This document shows positions 6,642 through 13,649 of a DNA stretch of 13,649 nt, one piece after another. The notes below the pieces were generated by a model. The model was not told where the DNA came from, did not search any database, and was given only the letters and a program-made list of their open reading frames with translations. A program made the position numbers and the translations under genes. Numbering within the stretch: the first letter of the stretch is position 1; every line of letters starts with the position of its first letter. The stretch comes from Candidatus Competibacteraceae bacterium (GTDB taxonomy: Bacteria > Pseudomonadota > Gammaproteobacteria > Competibacterales > Competibacteraceae): positions 1 through 13,649 of the forward strand of contig JAGRHI010000138.1 in assembly GCA_020445045.1 (NCBI GenBank), read 5' to 3'.

Positions 6642-7832
6642 TCAGTTTACCGCGCGAGGCTGTACCGCGGTACCCGGCGCGTTGCCAGTCGAGGAACGAG
6701 TGCCGCCGGGAAAGGCGGAACTTGGGTAGGGCATTGGATTGATCGGAGGTGGCCGATAAGTGGGTGGAGCGCCAGCCGACGGCATGCCCGGAGTCGGATA
6801 GGAGTAGCCGGGCGCGGGATTGGGGTAAGCGGGTCGATACTCGGAAGGCATGGTGGATGCGGGCGGATAGGCGGTGGCCGGCGGTGGCGCCGCGTAGCCG
6901 TAACCCGGCAAGGTGCTGACCGCAACGGGCATGCCGCTGACCTGTTCGATCGCGACTTCAAGCGCCGCCGGGTCCACGCCCGGCATATCGGGACCGATCT
7001 TGGCGATGATCGCCCGCTGCGCTTGTTCCAGGGTGACCTTGATCGGCAGATTGTCTTCTTCCAGCGGTTCGTGCGATTCGACGTATAACTCGCCGTTGAA
7101 ACGTCCGACCTTGACCGGTTGGTCGACCAACCGCACCGCCGTGCCGACCGGTACCATGCCGAACAGTCGTTCGATGTCTTCCGGGTACATCCGCACGCAG
7201 CCGTGCGTGACTCGCATGCCGATGCCGTAGGGTTTGTTGGTGCCATGGATCAGATAACCGGGCACGCCCAATCGCATGGCATAGCGCCCCAATGGATTGT
7301 CCGGGCCACCAGGGATCACATCGGGCAGGAAATCGCCTTCGGCGGCATGTTCGGCCTTGATCGACGCTGGTGGTCGCCATGCGGGATCGACGTCCTTGGC
7401 GACGACCTTGGTCAAACCCATCGGCGTTTTCCAATCCATGCGGCCGATGCTCACCGGATAGGTGTGGACCACCCGCTGCCCGTCGGTACCGGCTTTGGGA
7501 TAGTAGTACAGTCGCATCTCCGCGATGTTGAGCACCACGCCCTCGCGTGGTGCATCGGGTAAGACATGGCGGGTCGGCAACACGATCGGGGTACCCTCGC
7601 CGGGCGCCCAGCGGTCCACGCCTGGGTTGGCATGGACGATTTCGTCGTAGCCCAGACTGTAGCGGCGAGCGATATCGATCAAGGTATCCGCCTGGGTGGC
7701 GTAAACGACCTTGACCTGACCGATGAGGTCGATGTCCGGGGGCGGCAGGGGATAAACGGTCGCTTGCGCGGCGCTGGCGGTCAGCCACCCCAGCAGCAGC
7801 CAATGAAGGCGTTTCAGGAAAGGGCTCGGCAT
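6642..7832 (-). CDS. LysM-containing L,D-transpeptidase (ErfK/YbiS type)
   Basis: Start at ATG 7832 gives 396 residues with a signal peptide (cleavage near A-Q-A24); the frame is open to 8000, but the extra part looks non-coding. Residues about 40-88 form a LysM-like unit (Y-A-T-Q-A-D-T-L-I-D-I-A-R-R-Y, N-P-G-V-D-x-W). The YkuD domain (about 98-238) has H196-G-T-N, then T-H-G-C212-V-R214-M-Y-P-E-D, the full catalytic signature. E. coli ErfK, YbiS and YcfS share this plan and attach Lpp to the wall or crosslink it, at about 310 residues. This one carries roughly 85 extra C-terminal residues rich in Pro, Tyr, Ala and Ser. It converges on the Lpp-like gene. Proximity to proX, 204 bases upstream, does not prove co-transcription. 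Confidence 0.9.
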   Translation of the reverse strand: MPSPFLKRLHWLLLGWLTASAAQATVYPLPPPDIDLIGQVKVVYATQADTLIDIARRYSLGYDEIVHANPGVDRWAPGEGTPIVLPTRHVLPDAPREGVVLNIAEMRLYYYPKAGTDGQRVVHTYPVSIGRMDWKTPMGLTKVVAKDVDPAWRPPASIKAEHAAEGDFLPDVIPGGPDNPLGRYAMRLGVPGYLIHGTNKPYGIGMRVTHGCVRMYPEDIERLFGMVPVGTAVRLVDQPVKVGRFNGELYVESHEPLEEDNLPIKVTLEQAQRAIIAKIGPDMPGVDPAALEVAIEQVSGMPVAVSTLPGYGYAAPPPATAYPPASTMPSEYRPAYPNPAPGYSYPTPGMPSAGAPPTYRPPPINPMPYPSSAFPGGTRSSTGNAPGTAVQPRAVN

Positions 7833-8036
7833 GGAAGCGTCTCGTCTCCGGTGATAGGGGCGGCAAAATAAAAATAGTGCCTGCAATTTCGCGGTAATGC
7901 CATAGCGACTACACAGTTCGATCGACAACCGGCCCGCGGAAAGCGCGTCACGATTTTGCCGTTGCCGTTTTGACCCGATCCTGATCCACCCTGTTCCCAT
8001 TTTGCTGGGAAGACCGTTTTTACCCCACGAAAAAAC

Positions 8037-9068
8037 TCAACCTGGGTTGTTGGCCGCCTTGAGCGCTTCCTGAATCCAGCCGTCGAAGGTTTTCTGGTGT
8101 CCCTTGATCCAGGCGTCGGTGTGGCGTTCGATGTCGGCCATGCTTTTTTCGCCATCACGCATCCGCAAATTCTGCGCGCTGATATCGTTGGCGCTGAGCT
8201 CCATGATCGAGAACAGCTTGGCGGCGGCGGGATTTTCCTGTGCAAACTTCAGGTTGGCGATGATCCGTTGATTGTTGGCCTCGAAACCATAATTCTGGCC
8301 GCTCGGCAGCGTCGTATCTACGTCCTTGCGTTCGCCAGGCAACGAAGAAAACGGCACTTGCAGCCACACGACGTCCTTGCCGGGAACCATCACGCCTGAA
8401 ACCCAGTAAGGGGTCCAGGTGTAATACAGCACCGGCTCGCCTTTCTTGAAGCGGGTGATCGTATCGGCGATGATCGCCGAGTAACTGCCCTGATTGTGGG
8501 TGACGGTGTCCCGCAATTTGAATGCATCCAATTGATGCTCGATCACCTTTTCGCAACCCCAACCGGGATTGCAACCCGCCAGGTCGGCCTTGCCGTCACC
8601 ATTGGTATCGAACAGCTTGGCCAATTTCGGGTCCTTGAGCTGATCGATATGGGTGATCTGATATTGATCGGCGGTTTTCTTGTCGATCAGATAGCCCTGT
8701 AGCGCACCCGGCGAGTAAACGCCTTCCCGGTAAATCTTATCGGCGCCGCCCGCCTTGGTGTAGAAATCCACATGCAGCGGGTCCCAATGATCCGCCAGAA
8801 ATGTACCGTCGCCGTTAGCGATGGCGACATGCGCGGTGGCGTACTCGACTTCCTTGATCGGTTTGACGTCATAGCCCAAGCGTTCCAGGGCCTTCATGAC
8901 CAGCAGGGTCTGAAAGGTTTCCTCGGCGATCGAACTCTTCAAGGGTTGAACGGTGACGCCCTTGCCGGGCAGATCGGCCGCTTGACCGCCGGCGGACCAC
9001 AGGCATAGCGCCAGTAGCGTGGCAAGGAATCCTTTCAAGCCAGTCCAACGAGTCGTGAAATGTCTCAT
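8037..9068 (-). CDS. proX: Glycine betaine/proline betaine-binding protein ProX
   Basis: A 343-residue periplasmic binding protein of the ProU ABC importer for compatible solutes. The signal peptide ends G-G-Q-A30, giving mature ADLPGKG as in E. coli. The three tryptophans that box the quaternary amine in E. coli ProX fall at the same mature numbers: W65 (H-W-D-P-L-H), W140 (G-W-G-C) and W188 (Y-Y-T-W-T-P-Y-W). The disulfide pair C136/C142 is also kept, as is F-D-T-N-G-D-G-K-A-D-L. The protein should therefore bind betaine in the same way. AAGGAG lies six bases before ATG 9068. It is the last gene of proVWX, 85 bases after proW. A short CAAC/GTTG pairing followed by six T at its end is too weak to call a terminator. 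Confidence 0.96.
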   Translation of the reverse strand: MRHFTTRWTGLKGFLATLLALCLWSAGGQAADLPGKGVTVQPLKSSIAEETFQTLLVMKALERLGYDVKPIKEVEYATAHVAIANGDGTFLADHWDPLHVDFYTKAGGADKIYREGVYSPGALQGYLIDKKTADQYQITHIDQLKDPKLAKLFDTNGDGKADLAGCNPGWGCEKVIEHQLDAFKLRDTVTHNQGSYSAIIADTITRFKKGEPVLYYTWTPYWVSGVMVPGKDVVWLQVPFSSLPGERKDVDTTLPSGQNYGFEANNQRIIANLKFAQENPAAAKLFSIMELSANDISAQNLRMRDGEKSMADIERHTDAWIKGHQKTFDGWIQEALKAANNPG

Positions 9069-9110
9069 GTATCTCTCCTTATTTTTTCCGAAGCGGGATT
9101 TTAAGGACAG

Positions 9111-9128
9111 GGGGTGTCACGACACCCC
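9111..9128 (-). promoter_or_regulatory. Intercistronic hairpin between proW and proX
   Basis: GGGGTGTC and GACACCCC form a perfect 8-bp stem around two bases, in the 85-base gap between proW and proX. No T-run follows on the coding strand, so it is not an ordinary terminator. Binding-protein genes often need more message than the permease genes; a hairpin here could protect the proX transcript from 3'-5' decay or act as a partial processing site. The role is inferred. Confidence 0.5.
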
Positions 9129-9153
9129 GGACGGGAGACGCGGTTTCGCGCCG

Positions 9154-10344
9154 TTAGTGGCGACCCAGCAAGCGATAAACGAGACCTGCCGGACCTTGTT
9201 GATACCAGTGGCGGGCTTCCCGGTGGCGGGTATCCGCGCCGAACGATTGAGTCAGCCGATCGAGGATGATGGCCAGCAACACGATGCCCACGCCGCCAAC
9301 CGTCGCCAAGCCCATGTCCAGACGACCGATGCCGCGCAACACCATCTGGCCCAATCCTCCCACGGCGATCATCGAGGCGATCACCACCATGGACAGCGCC
9401 AGCATCAGGGTTTGATTGACGCCGGCCATGATGTTGGGCATCGCCAAGGGAATCTGCACCTTGTACAGCAACTGGCGTGGACTGGCGCCGAACGCCTGGG
9501 CGGCTTCCACCAGATCCGCCGGAACCTGGCGAATGCCCAGGTTGGTGAGGCGGATCAAGGGCGGCAGCGCAAAGATGATGGTGACCACCACACCGGGAAC
9601 ATTGCCGATCCCGAACAGCATGACGATGGGCACCAGATACACGAAGGCGGGTGTGGTCTGCATCGCGTCTAGGATCGGACGAAAGATCGCCAACGCTCGA
9701 TCGTTGCGAGCGAGCCAGATGCCCAATGGCAACCCGATCAGAACGCAGAAAAACACCGAGGTCAACACCAAGGCCAAGGTCACCATCGCCTCGGACCAGG
9801 CGCCGATCAGTCCGACGATCGCCAGCGAGATCAACGTACCCACCGCCAAGCGGCGTCCGACCATCTGCCAGGCCAGCAGCACGAAGATCAGAATGATCAG
9901 CAGAGCCGGCGTTGCCAGCAAGGCGGATTCGACCGAGGTCAGGATGGCGTCGATCGGCCAGCGGATCGCCTGGAACACCGGGCGGAAGTTGTCCACCAGC
10001 CAGTCCAGACCTTGATCCACCCAAACATTCAACGGAATCAAGGCCTCCTGAAAGGGGTGGAGCCAGTCGAATGTGGCCGGCTCCGCTGGGGCGGATGCTG
10101 CGGCGAGCCAATCCGTATCCGCTGGCGCGGGCGTGGGGGTGGATGACGATGCAGGTTCGCCGCTGGCCCAGGGATTGGCCGCTGGCGCGTCGGCGGCGAG
10201 CGCTCCAGACGGAGATACCAACAGCATGAATATGATCAGAATAAATAGGTGGAAGCTCATTATCTTGTTGCGAATGTCGCCCAGGGAAGATATGGATTGC
10301 CGGATGCTCGTCATCGTCCAGCTCTCATGAATCGGTTTTCTCAT
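9154..10344 (-). CDS. proW: Glycine betaine/proline betaine ABC permease ProW
   Basis: Inner-membrane permease of ProU, 396 residues from ATG 10344, which overlaps the proV stop as ATGA with GAGGGGG upstream; later starts (residues 11 or 29) are possible. From about residue 57 (N-P-W) it follows E. coli ProW: the D-W-L-x-P-F-x-x-x-L-I-P-L tail, several membrane helices, L-D-A-M-Q-T-T-P-A-F-V-Y-L-V-P, and the EAA loop V-E-A-A-Q-A-F-G-A-S-P-R that contacts ProV. Unlike the 354-residue E. coli protein, it has an added N terminus with a hydrophobic core (about 31-44) and an A-L-A50 cleavage-like site. This would form a signal peptide or extra helix ahead of the periplasmic tail. Confidence 0.94.
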   Translation of the reverse strand: MRKPIHESWTMTSIRQSISSLGDIRNKIMSFHLFILIIFMLLVSPSGALAADAPAANPWASGEPASSSTPTPAPADTDWLAAASAPAEPATFDWLHPFQEALIPLNVWVDQGLDWLVDNFRPVFQAIRWPIDAILTSVESALLATPALLIILIFVLLAWQMVGRRLAVGTLISLAIVGLIGAWSEAMVTLALVLTSVFFCVLIGLPLGIWLARNDRALAIFRPILDAMQTTPAFVYLVPIVMLFGIGNVPGVVVTIIFALPPLIRLTNLGIRQVPADLVEAAQAFGASPRQLLYKVQIPLAMPNIMAGVNQTLMLALSMVVIASMIAVGGLGQMVLRGIGRLDMGLATVGGVGIVLLAIILDRLTQSFGADTRHREARHWYQQGPAGLVYRLLGRH

Positions 10345-11540
10345 ACCAATTCCCCCTCGCCATTCAGCGCCAGTAACAGATTCGCCTTGGTGATCACCCC
10401 CAGATAGCGTTTGTTCGGATCGATCACGGGTACACCGCAAGGCGCCTGTGCGACCGCGCCCAATAACTCATTCAGAGGCTTATCGTCTGGTATGGGAACG
10501 ATATCGGATAGGAAAGCCTGTTTGAGTGGGACATCTTCGTCCTGGCCCGCCGCGCGCAGGGAATCGGCGGACACCACACCGTGGAACGCCTGGTTGGGGC
10601 CGACCACATAGCCATAATCCTCAAGGCGAGAGGAAATTTGTTGCAGGGCGGCATGGATGCCCGTGCCTTGACGATCGATCAGCGTCGCGTGTTCGGTGCG
10701 TGCCACATCGCCGGCGGTCAGCACCTTGGAAGCGTCCACGCCCCGGAAGAACGAGCTGACGTAATCGTCGGCGGGATTGCGCAGAATGTCTTCCGGCGTT
10801 CCCACTTGCACGACGCGCCCGCCTTCCATGATCGCAATACGATCGCCGATGCGCATGGCTTCGTCCAGATCGTGGGAAATGAACACGATGGTGCGTTGTT
10901 GCTGGGTTTGCAGGTCCAGCAACTGATCCTGCATTTCTGAACGGATCAGCGGATCGAGAGCGGAGAACGCCTCGTCCATCAGTAGAATGTCAGGATCGTT
11001 CGCCAGCGCCCGCGCCAGCCCGACCCGCTGTTTCATGCCACCGGAGAGTTCGTTCGGATAGCTTTCGGCATAGGCTTTCAGTCCGACCTGATCCAGCGCC
11101 GCCAAGGCGCGTTCATAACGAGTCGCCCGTGGAACCGCCGACAATTCCAAGCCAAAAGCGGCGTTATCGATGATGTTGAAATGCGGCATTAATGCGAAGG
11201 ACTGAAAGACCATGCTCATCTTGCGTCGCCGGAGATTGCGCAGCCCCTCCTCCGGCAGGACGGCGATATCCTCGCCGTCGACCAGAATTTGTCCCGAGGT
11301 GGGTTCGATCAGCCGGTTTAGCAGGCGTACCAGGGTGGATTTGCCGGAACCGGACAGGCCCATGATGACGAAAATTTCGCCTTCGTGGATATCGAAGCTG
11401 GCATTCATGACCCCGACGCTTTGGCCCGTGCGTTCGAAGATCCTTGCCTTGTCCACGCCTTGTTCCAGTAACGGCAGGGCAACCTTGGGGTTATCCCCGA
11501 AGATCTTGTAAAGCTTTCTGATGGCAATCTTGACGTTCAT
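10341..11540 (-). CDS. proV: Glycine betaine/proline betaine ABC ATPase ProV
   Basis: ATPase subunit of ProU, 399 residues from ATG 11540, matching the 400 of E. coli ProV and its N-terminal K-x-x-I-R-K-L-Y-K-I-F-G. The frame is open to 11726, but that part has no counterpart. Motifs: Walker A G-L-S-G-S-G-K-S-T (61-69), Q-loop V-F-Q-S, signature L-S-G-G-M (165-169), Walker B I-L-L-M-D-E (185-190), switch H223. Residues about 275-395 form tandem CBS domains, which sense ionic strength or nucleotides in related OpuA transporters. No good ribosome-binding site precedes 11540 or the next upstream ATG (11597), unusual for this window. First gene of the operon; proW overlaps by four bases. Confidence 0.95.
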   Translation of the reverse strand: MNVKIAIRKLYKIFGDNPKVALPLLEQGVDKARIFERTGQSVGVMNASFDIHEGEIFVIMGLSGSGKSTLVRLLNRLIEPTSGQILVDGEDIAVLPEEGLRNLRRRKMSMVFQSFALMPHFNIIDNAAFGLELSAVPRATRYERALAALDQVGLKAYAESYPNELSGGMKQRVGLARALANDPDILLMDEAFSALDPLIRSEMQDQLLDLQTQQQRTIVFISHDLDEAMRIGDRIAIMEGGRVVQVGTPEDILRNPADDYVSSFFRGVDASKVLTAGDVARTEHATLIDRQGTGIHAALQQISSRLEDYGYVVGPNQAFHGVVSADSLRAAGQDEDVPLKQAFLSDIVPIPDDKPLNELLGAVAQAPCGVPVIDPNKRYLGVITKANLLLALNGEGELV

Positions 11541-11581
11541 TGGGAAGGTTCGGGTCGCGATTGCGCTGGCCTCGATATCCG

Positions 11582-11609
11582 CTATCGATAATGGCATCGT
11601 TATCGATAG
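11582..11609. promoter_or_regulatory. Paired TATCGATA palindromes upstream of proV, candidate operator
   Basis: CTATCGATAA (11582-11591) and TTATCGATAG (11600-11609) form a perfect 10-bp inverted repeat around eight bases. Each arm contains the palindromic octamer TATCGATA, so two dimer sites sit 18 bases apart, on nearly the same face of the helix. The site ends 41 bases before the proV start. It could be an operator for a repressor of the betaine importer, or fold in the mRNA as a stem. The ATCGAT core is frequent in this DNA; the octamer pair is what stands out. Confidence 0.5.
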
Positions 11610-11726
11610 TGCTTCCAAATTAGCTTTGTGCCTGAAAGGGGTAACGAGATAGCGCAACCGATGGATTATCGGGCGATCCGGCCAGACCGAATCAGTGGGC
11701 GGCTCAGTCGGTTGAAGAGACGGCAA

Positions 11727-11885
11727 TAATATTCAAAATGGAAAAAATCCAAATCGGTAACTTAAAAATGACATTTTCTCTTTTTTTAGTTTTACAACGC
11801 TCGGCCAGACAATGCAAACCAATCGTGCCGATTTTGAGATTTATTTGGATTTATCTTTTTGATTTAAAGTAATAAAAAAATTTCA
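11727..11885. other. AT-rich stretch between divergent proV and hoxF
   Basis: About 27% GC by hand count, against clearly GC-rich coding sequence on both sides, with A-runs and T-runs of five to seven bases. It should be bendable and easily opened. Such DNA upstream of E. coli proU is bound by H-NS and tied to osmotic control, so a similar role is possible. A TATTAT-like -10 for proV (about 11726-11731, - strand) lacks a convincing -35. No gene is seen in it. Confidence 0.5.
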
Positions 11886-12006
11886 AGAGTGCGAGGACAG
11901 CTTTGACCGCCAGCGTTTCGCGACTCTGGATATCCTCATTGTTAAGGCAGCCTTTGGCGGTGTCCGCATTGGCATATCTTCGATGTGCTGGTCCACTCGT
12001 CTTTCT

Positions 12007-12102
12007 ATGCGAATTGTTCTCAACGACCATTCGGGGAAGATCACTTTCAACGCCATGGAAGACAAGTTTTTTGATGAGGTTTGGAGTATCCTGCAAACGT
12101 GA
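12007..12102 (+). pseudogene. Possible short gene remnant upstream of hoxF
   Basis: In the 640 bases between proV and hoxF, the only protein-like reading is a 31-residue frame from ATG 12007 to TGA 12100-12102. It reads M-R-I-V-L-N-D-H-S-G-K-I-T-F-N-A-M-E-D-K-F-F-D-E-V-W, amphipathic and acidic. The frame is open back to 11863, with another ATG at 11983. There is no good ribosome-binding site and no recognised family. It may be the tail of a decayed gene, a small protein or chance. Longer frames on both strands over the same bases look less like protein. Confidence 0.2.
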
Positions 12103-12180
12103 TCGATGGGATAAAATCGATTTGAAAACAGGCCATCCATGTGCTGTGTTGGATCGGCCGCCGAATGACGGAGGTGGTCC

Positions 12181-13649
12181 ATGGCAAAACCCATGACATT
12201 TGCCCAGACGGTCCGCGATATCGTGCGGCGCCACGGCGGATTGCCGACTCGGTTGCTGCAGATTCTGCGGGAAGTGCAGGATCATCTGACTTGGTTGCCG
12301 TCCGAGGCGCTGGAGCAAGTGGCCGAGGAACTGGGTTTGTCCTCGGACAAGGTGCGCGGCGTCGCCGAGTTCTATTCCTTCCTCTACACCGACCCACGCG
12401 GCTGCTACGACATTCTGTTCAGCGACAACATCACCGATCGGATGCTCGGCAACCGTGAGTTGCTCCATTACTTGTGCGAGCGGTTCGGCATCGGGATTGG
12501 CGAGACTCGCGCCGACGAAGTGGTCAGCGTCGGCACCACGTCCTGCACCGGTATGTGCGACCAAGGTCCGGCCGCATTGGTGAACGGTTACACCCTGACT
12601 CGGCTGGATCGACCTCGGCTGGATCGGATCGTGGAATTGGTCAATGGTCGAATCCCGCTGGAGCAGTGGCCACGCGAGTTTTTCGAGGTGATCAGCAATA
12701 TCCGCCGCGCGGATGTGCTACTGGGCCGGCATTTCGCCGACGGCGCGGCGCTGCGGGCGGTGCTGCAACGGGGTCCGGAGGCGATGCTGGACGAATTGGT
12801 GAAATCCGGCTTGCGGGGTCAGGGCGGCGCCGGTTACCGATCGGCCGCCAAGTGGATTTCCTGTCGTAATGCCCCCGGCGAAGTGAAATACGTGGTCTGC
12901 AACGCCGACGAGGGCGAGCCGGGCACCTTCAAAGACCGAGTGCTGATGCAGGATTTCGCCGACCTGGTGTTCGAGGGCATGACGCTGTGTGGCTGGGTGA
13001 TCGGCGCCCGGCAAGGCTTCGTCTACCTGCGGGGCGAGTACCGCTACCTGCTGAAAGCGCTGCGGGAAACCTTGCAACGCCGTCGCGAGACAGGACTGTT
13101 GGGCGAGGCCATTCTCGGCGATCCCAGCTTCAACTTCGAGATCGATATCCACCTTGGCGCCGGCGCTTACGTCTGCGGCGAGGAATCGGCACTGATTGAG
13201 TCGCTGGAAGGCAAGCATGGCGTGCCGCGTATCCGCCCACCGTTCCCGACCACCCACGGCTACCTGAATCGGCCGACCGTGGTCAACAACGTCGAGACCT
13301 TCGCCGCCGCCGCCAAGATCGCGGTGGAGGGCGGCGACTGGTTCGCTAGTCGCGGCACCGCCGAATCCAAGGGCACCAAGCTCCTCAGCCTCAGCGGCGA
13401 CTGCGAGCGGCCCGGCATCTACGAATATCCATTCGGTGTCACGGTGCAGCGGGTATTGGAAGATTGCGGCGCGCGGGATGCCCAGGGCATTCAGATGGCC
13501 GGCCCCGCCGGGCACACGGTTTCCGCCAAGCAGTTCGGACGGCGCATCTGTTTCGAGGATCTGGCCACCGGCGGTTCGTTCATGGTGTTCGATCGGAGTC
13601 GCGACATCCTCGACGGCATCCGCAATTTCACTCAGTTTTTCGTCCACGA
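12181..13649 (+). CDS. hoxF: NAD-reducing [NiFe]-hydrogenase diaphorase subunit HoxF (5' part)
   Basis: Frame open from ATG 12181 (GGAGGT five bases before) to the window end, 489 residues of an expected 600 or so. Residues 1-160 are a NuoE/thioredoxin-like domain, fused to a NuoF domain (about 170 on) as in Ralstonia HoxF. FMN/NADH motifs: G-Q-G-G-A-G-Y-R-S-A-A-K-W (213-225), A-D-E-G-E-P-G-T-F-K-D-R (242-253), G-A-G-A-Y-V-C-G-E-E-S-A-L (327-339). The [4Fe-4S] cysteines should lie just past the edge after F-F-V. The NuoE part keeps only C122 and C126 of the usual four [2Fe-2S] ligands. HoxF passes electrons between NADH and the HoxUYH hydrogenase, cytoplasmic. NAD-dependent formate dehydrogenase is a rival, but there the two domains are normally separate genes. 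Confidence 0.9.
   Translation, partial: MAKPMTFAQTVRDIVRRHGGLPTRLLQILREVQDHLTWLPSEALEQVAEELGLSSDKVRGVAEFYSFLYTDPRGCYDILFSDNITDRMLGNRELLHYLCERFGIGIGETRADEVVSVGTTSCTGMCDQGPAALVNGYTLTRLDRPRLDRIVELVNGRIPLEQWPREFFEVISNIRRADVLLGRHFADGAALRAVLQRGPEAMLDELVKSGLRGQGGAGYRSAAKWISCRNAPGEVKYVVCNADEGEPGTFKDRVLMQDFADLVFEGMTLCGWVIGARQGFVYLRGEYRYLLKALRETLQRRRETGLLGEAILGDPSFNFEIDIHLGAGAYVCGEESALIESLEGKHGVPRIRPPFPTTHGYLNRPTVVNNVETFAAAAKIAVEGGDWFASRGTAESKGTKLLSLSGDCERPGIYEYPFGVTVQRVLEDCGARDAQGIQMAGPAGHTVSAKQFGRRICFEDLATGGSFMVFDRSRDILDGIRNFTQFFVH

Noticed and set aside
7833..8000. N-terminal extension of the LysM L,D-transpeptidase
   Set aside because: It would bury the signal peptide at MPSPFLKR and has no protein-like features; ATG 7832 is preferred.
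7994..8011. Hairpin TTCCCA/TGGGAA downstream of proX
   Set aside because: Six-bp stem with no T-run after it on the proX strand; not convincing as a terminator.
12081..12097. Sigma-54 promoter for hoxF
   Set aside because: TGG...TGC elements exist, but the GG-GC spacing is eight bases rather than ten. Another TGGCAT nearby (about 11970) also has the wrong spacing.
12718..13647. Long open frame on the - strand opposite hoxF
   Set aside because: It is a shadow of hoxF, caused by GC-rich codon bias; the + strand has every diaphorase motif.
1..13649. CRISPR arrays, tRNA or rRNA genes, insertion sequences
   Set aside because: No regularly spaced repeats, no recognisable tRNA or rRNA sequence, and no transposase or terminal inverted repeats were seen on reading both strands.

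Overview
The window reads as chromosomal DNA from a GC-rich gammaproteobacterium. ProX, ProW and ProV follow the Escherichia coli proteins closely, there is an Lpp/OprI-type murein lipoprotein, and there are two L,D-transpeptidases. The species cannot be named from this stretch. Uncultured wastewater or sulfur-type Gammaproteobacteria would fit, but that is a guess.

Left block (1-4637, + strand): an accessory-looking operon. It holds the 3' end of an unidentified gene, a degraded or uncertain small reading frame (208-522), an orphan TAXI-type periplasmic binding protein, a small exported beta-rich protein, a large SrfA-like single-pass membrane protein with proline-rich linkers and a C-terminal beta-sandwich-like domain, and a small protein with one membrane helix and a coiled coil. 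Two of these proteins share an R-[ST]-L-E-E-E-L-x-x-Q motif. Together they look like part of an envelope-spanning assembly related to the poorly understood srfABC loci. This is the least described part of the window.

Middle block (4677-8000): an OsmC-family protein, a short conserved gene broken by a one-base frameshift, then an envelope group. In that group a lipoprotein L,D-transpeptidase and an Lpp-like lipoprotein (both +) converge on a LysM-containing L,D-transpeptidase (-) across a near-perfect 17-bp terminator hairpin. The lipoprotein ends in lysine, as Lpp does when L,D-transpeptidases fix it to peptidoglycan, so the three genes make functional sense together.

Right block: a proVWX (proU) glycine betaine/proline-betaine importer on the - strand (11540 down to 8037), with an ATGA overlap between proV and proW and a hairpin between proW and proX. 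ProW carries an extra signal-like N terminus. Upstream of proV are two TATCGATA palindromes and an AT-rich stretch. About 640 bases separate proV from a divergent hoxF (12181 to the window end), which encodes the NADH/FMN diaphorase subunit of an NAD-reducing [NiFe] hydrogenase. The hox operon would continue to the right.
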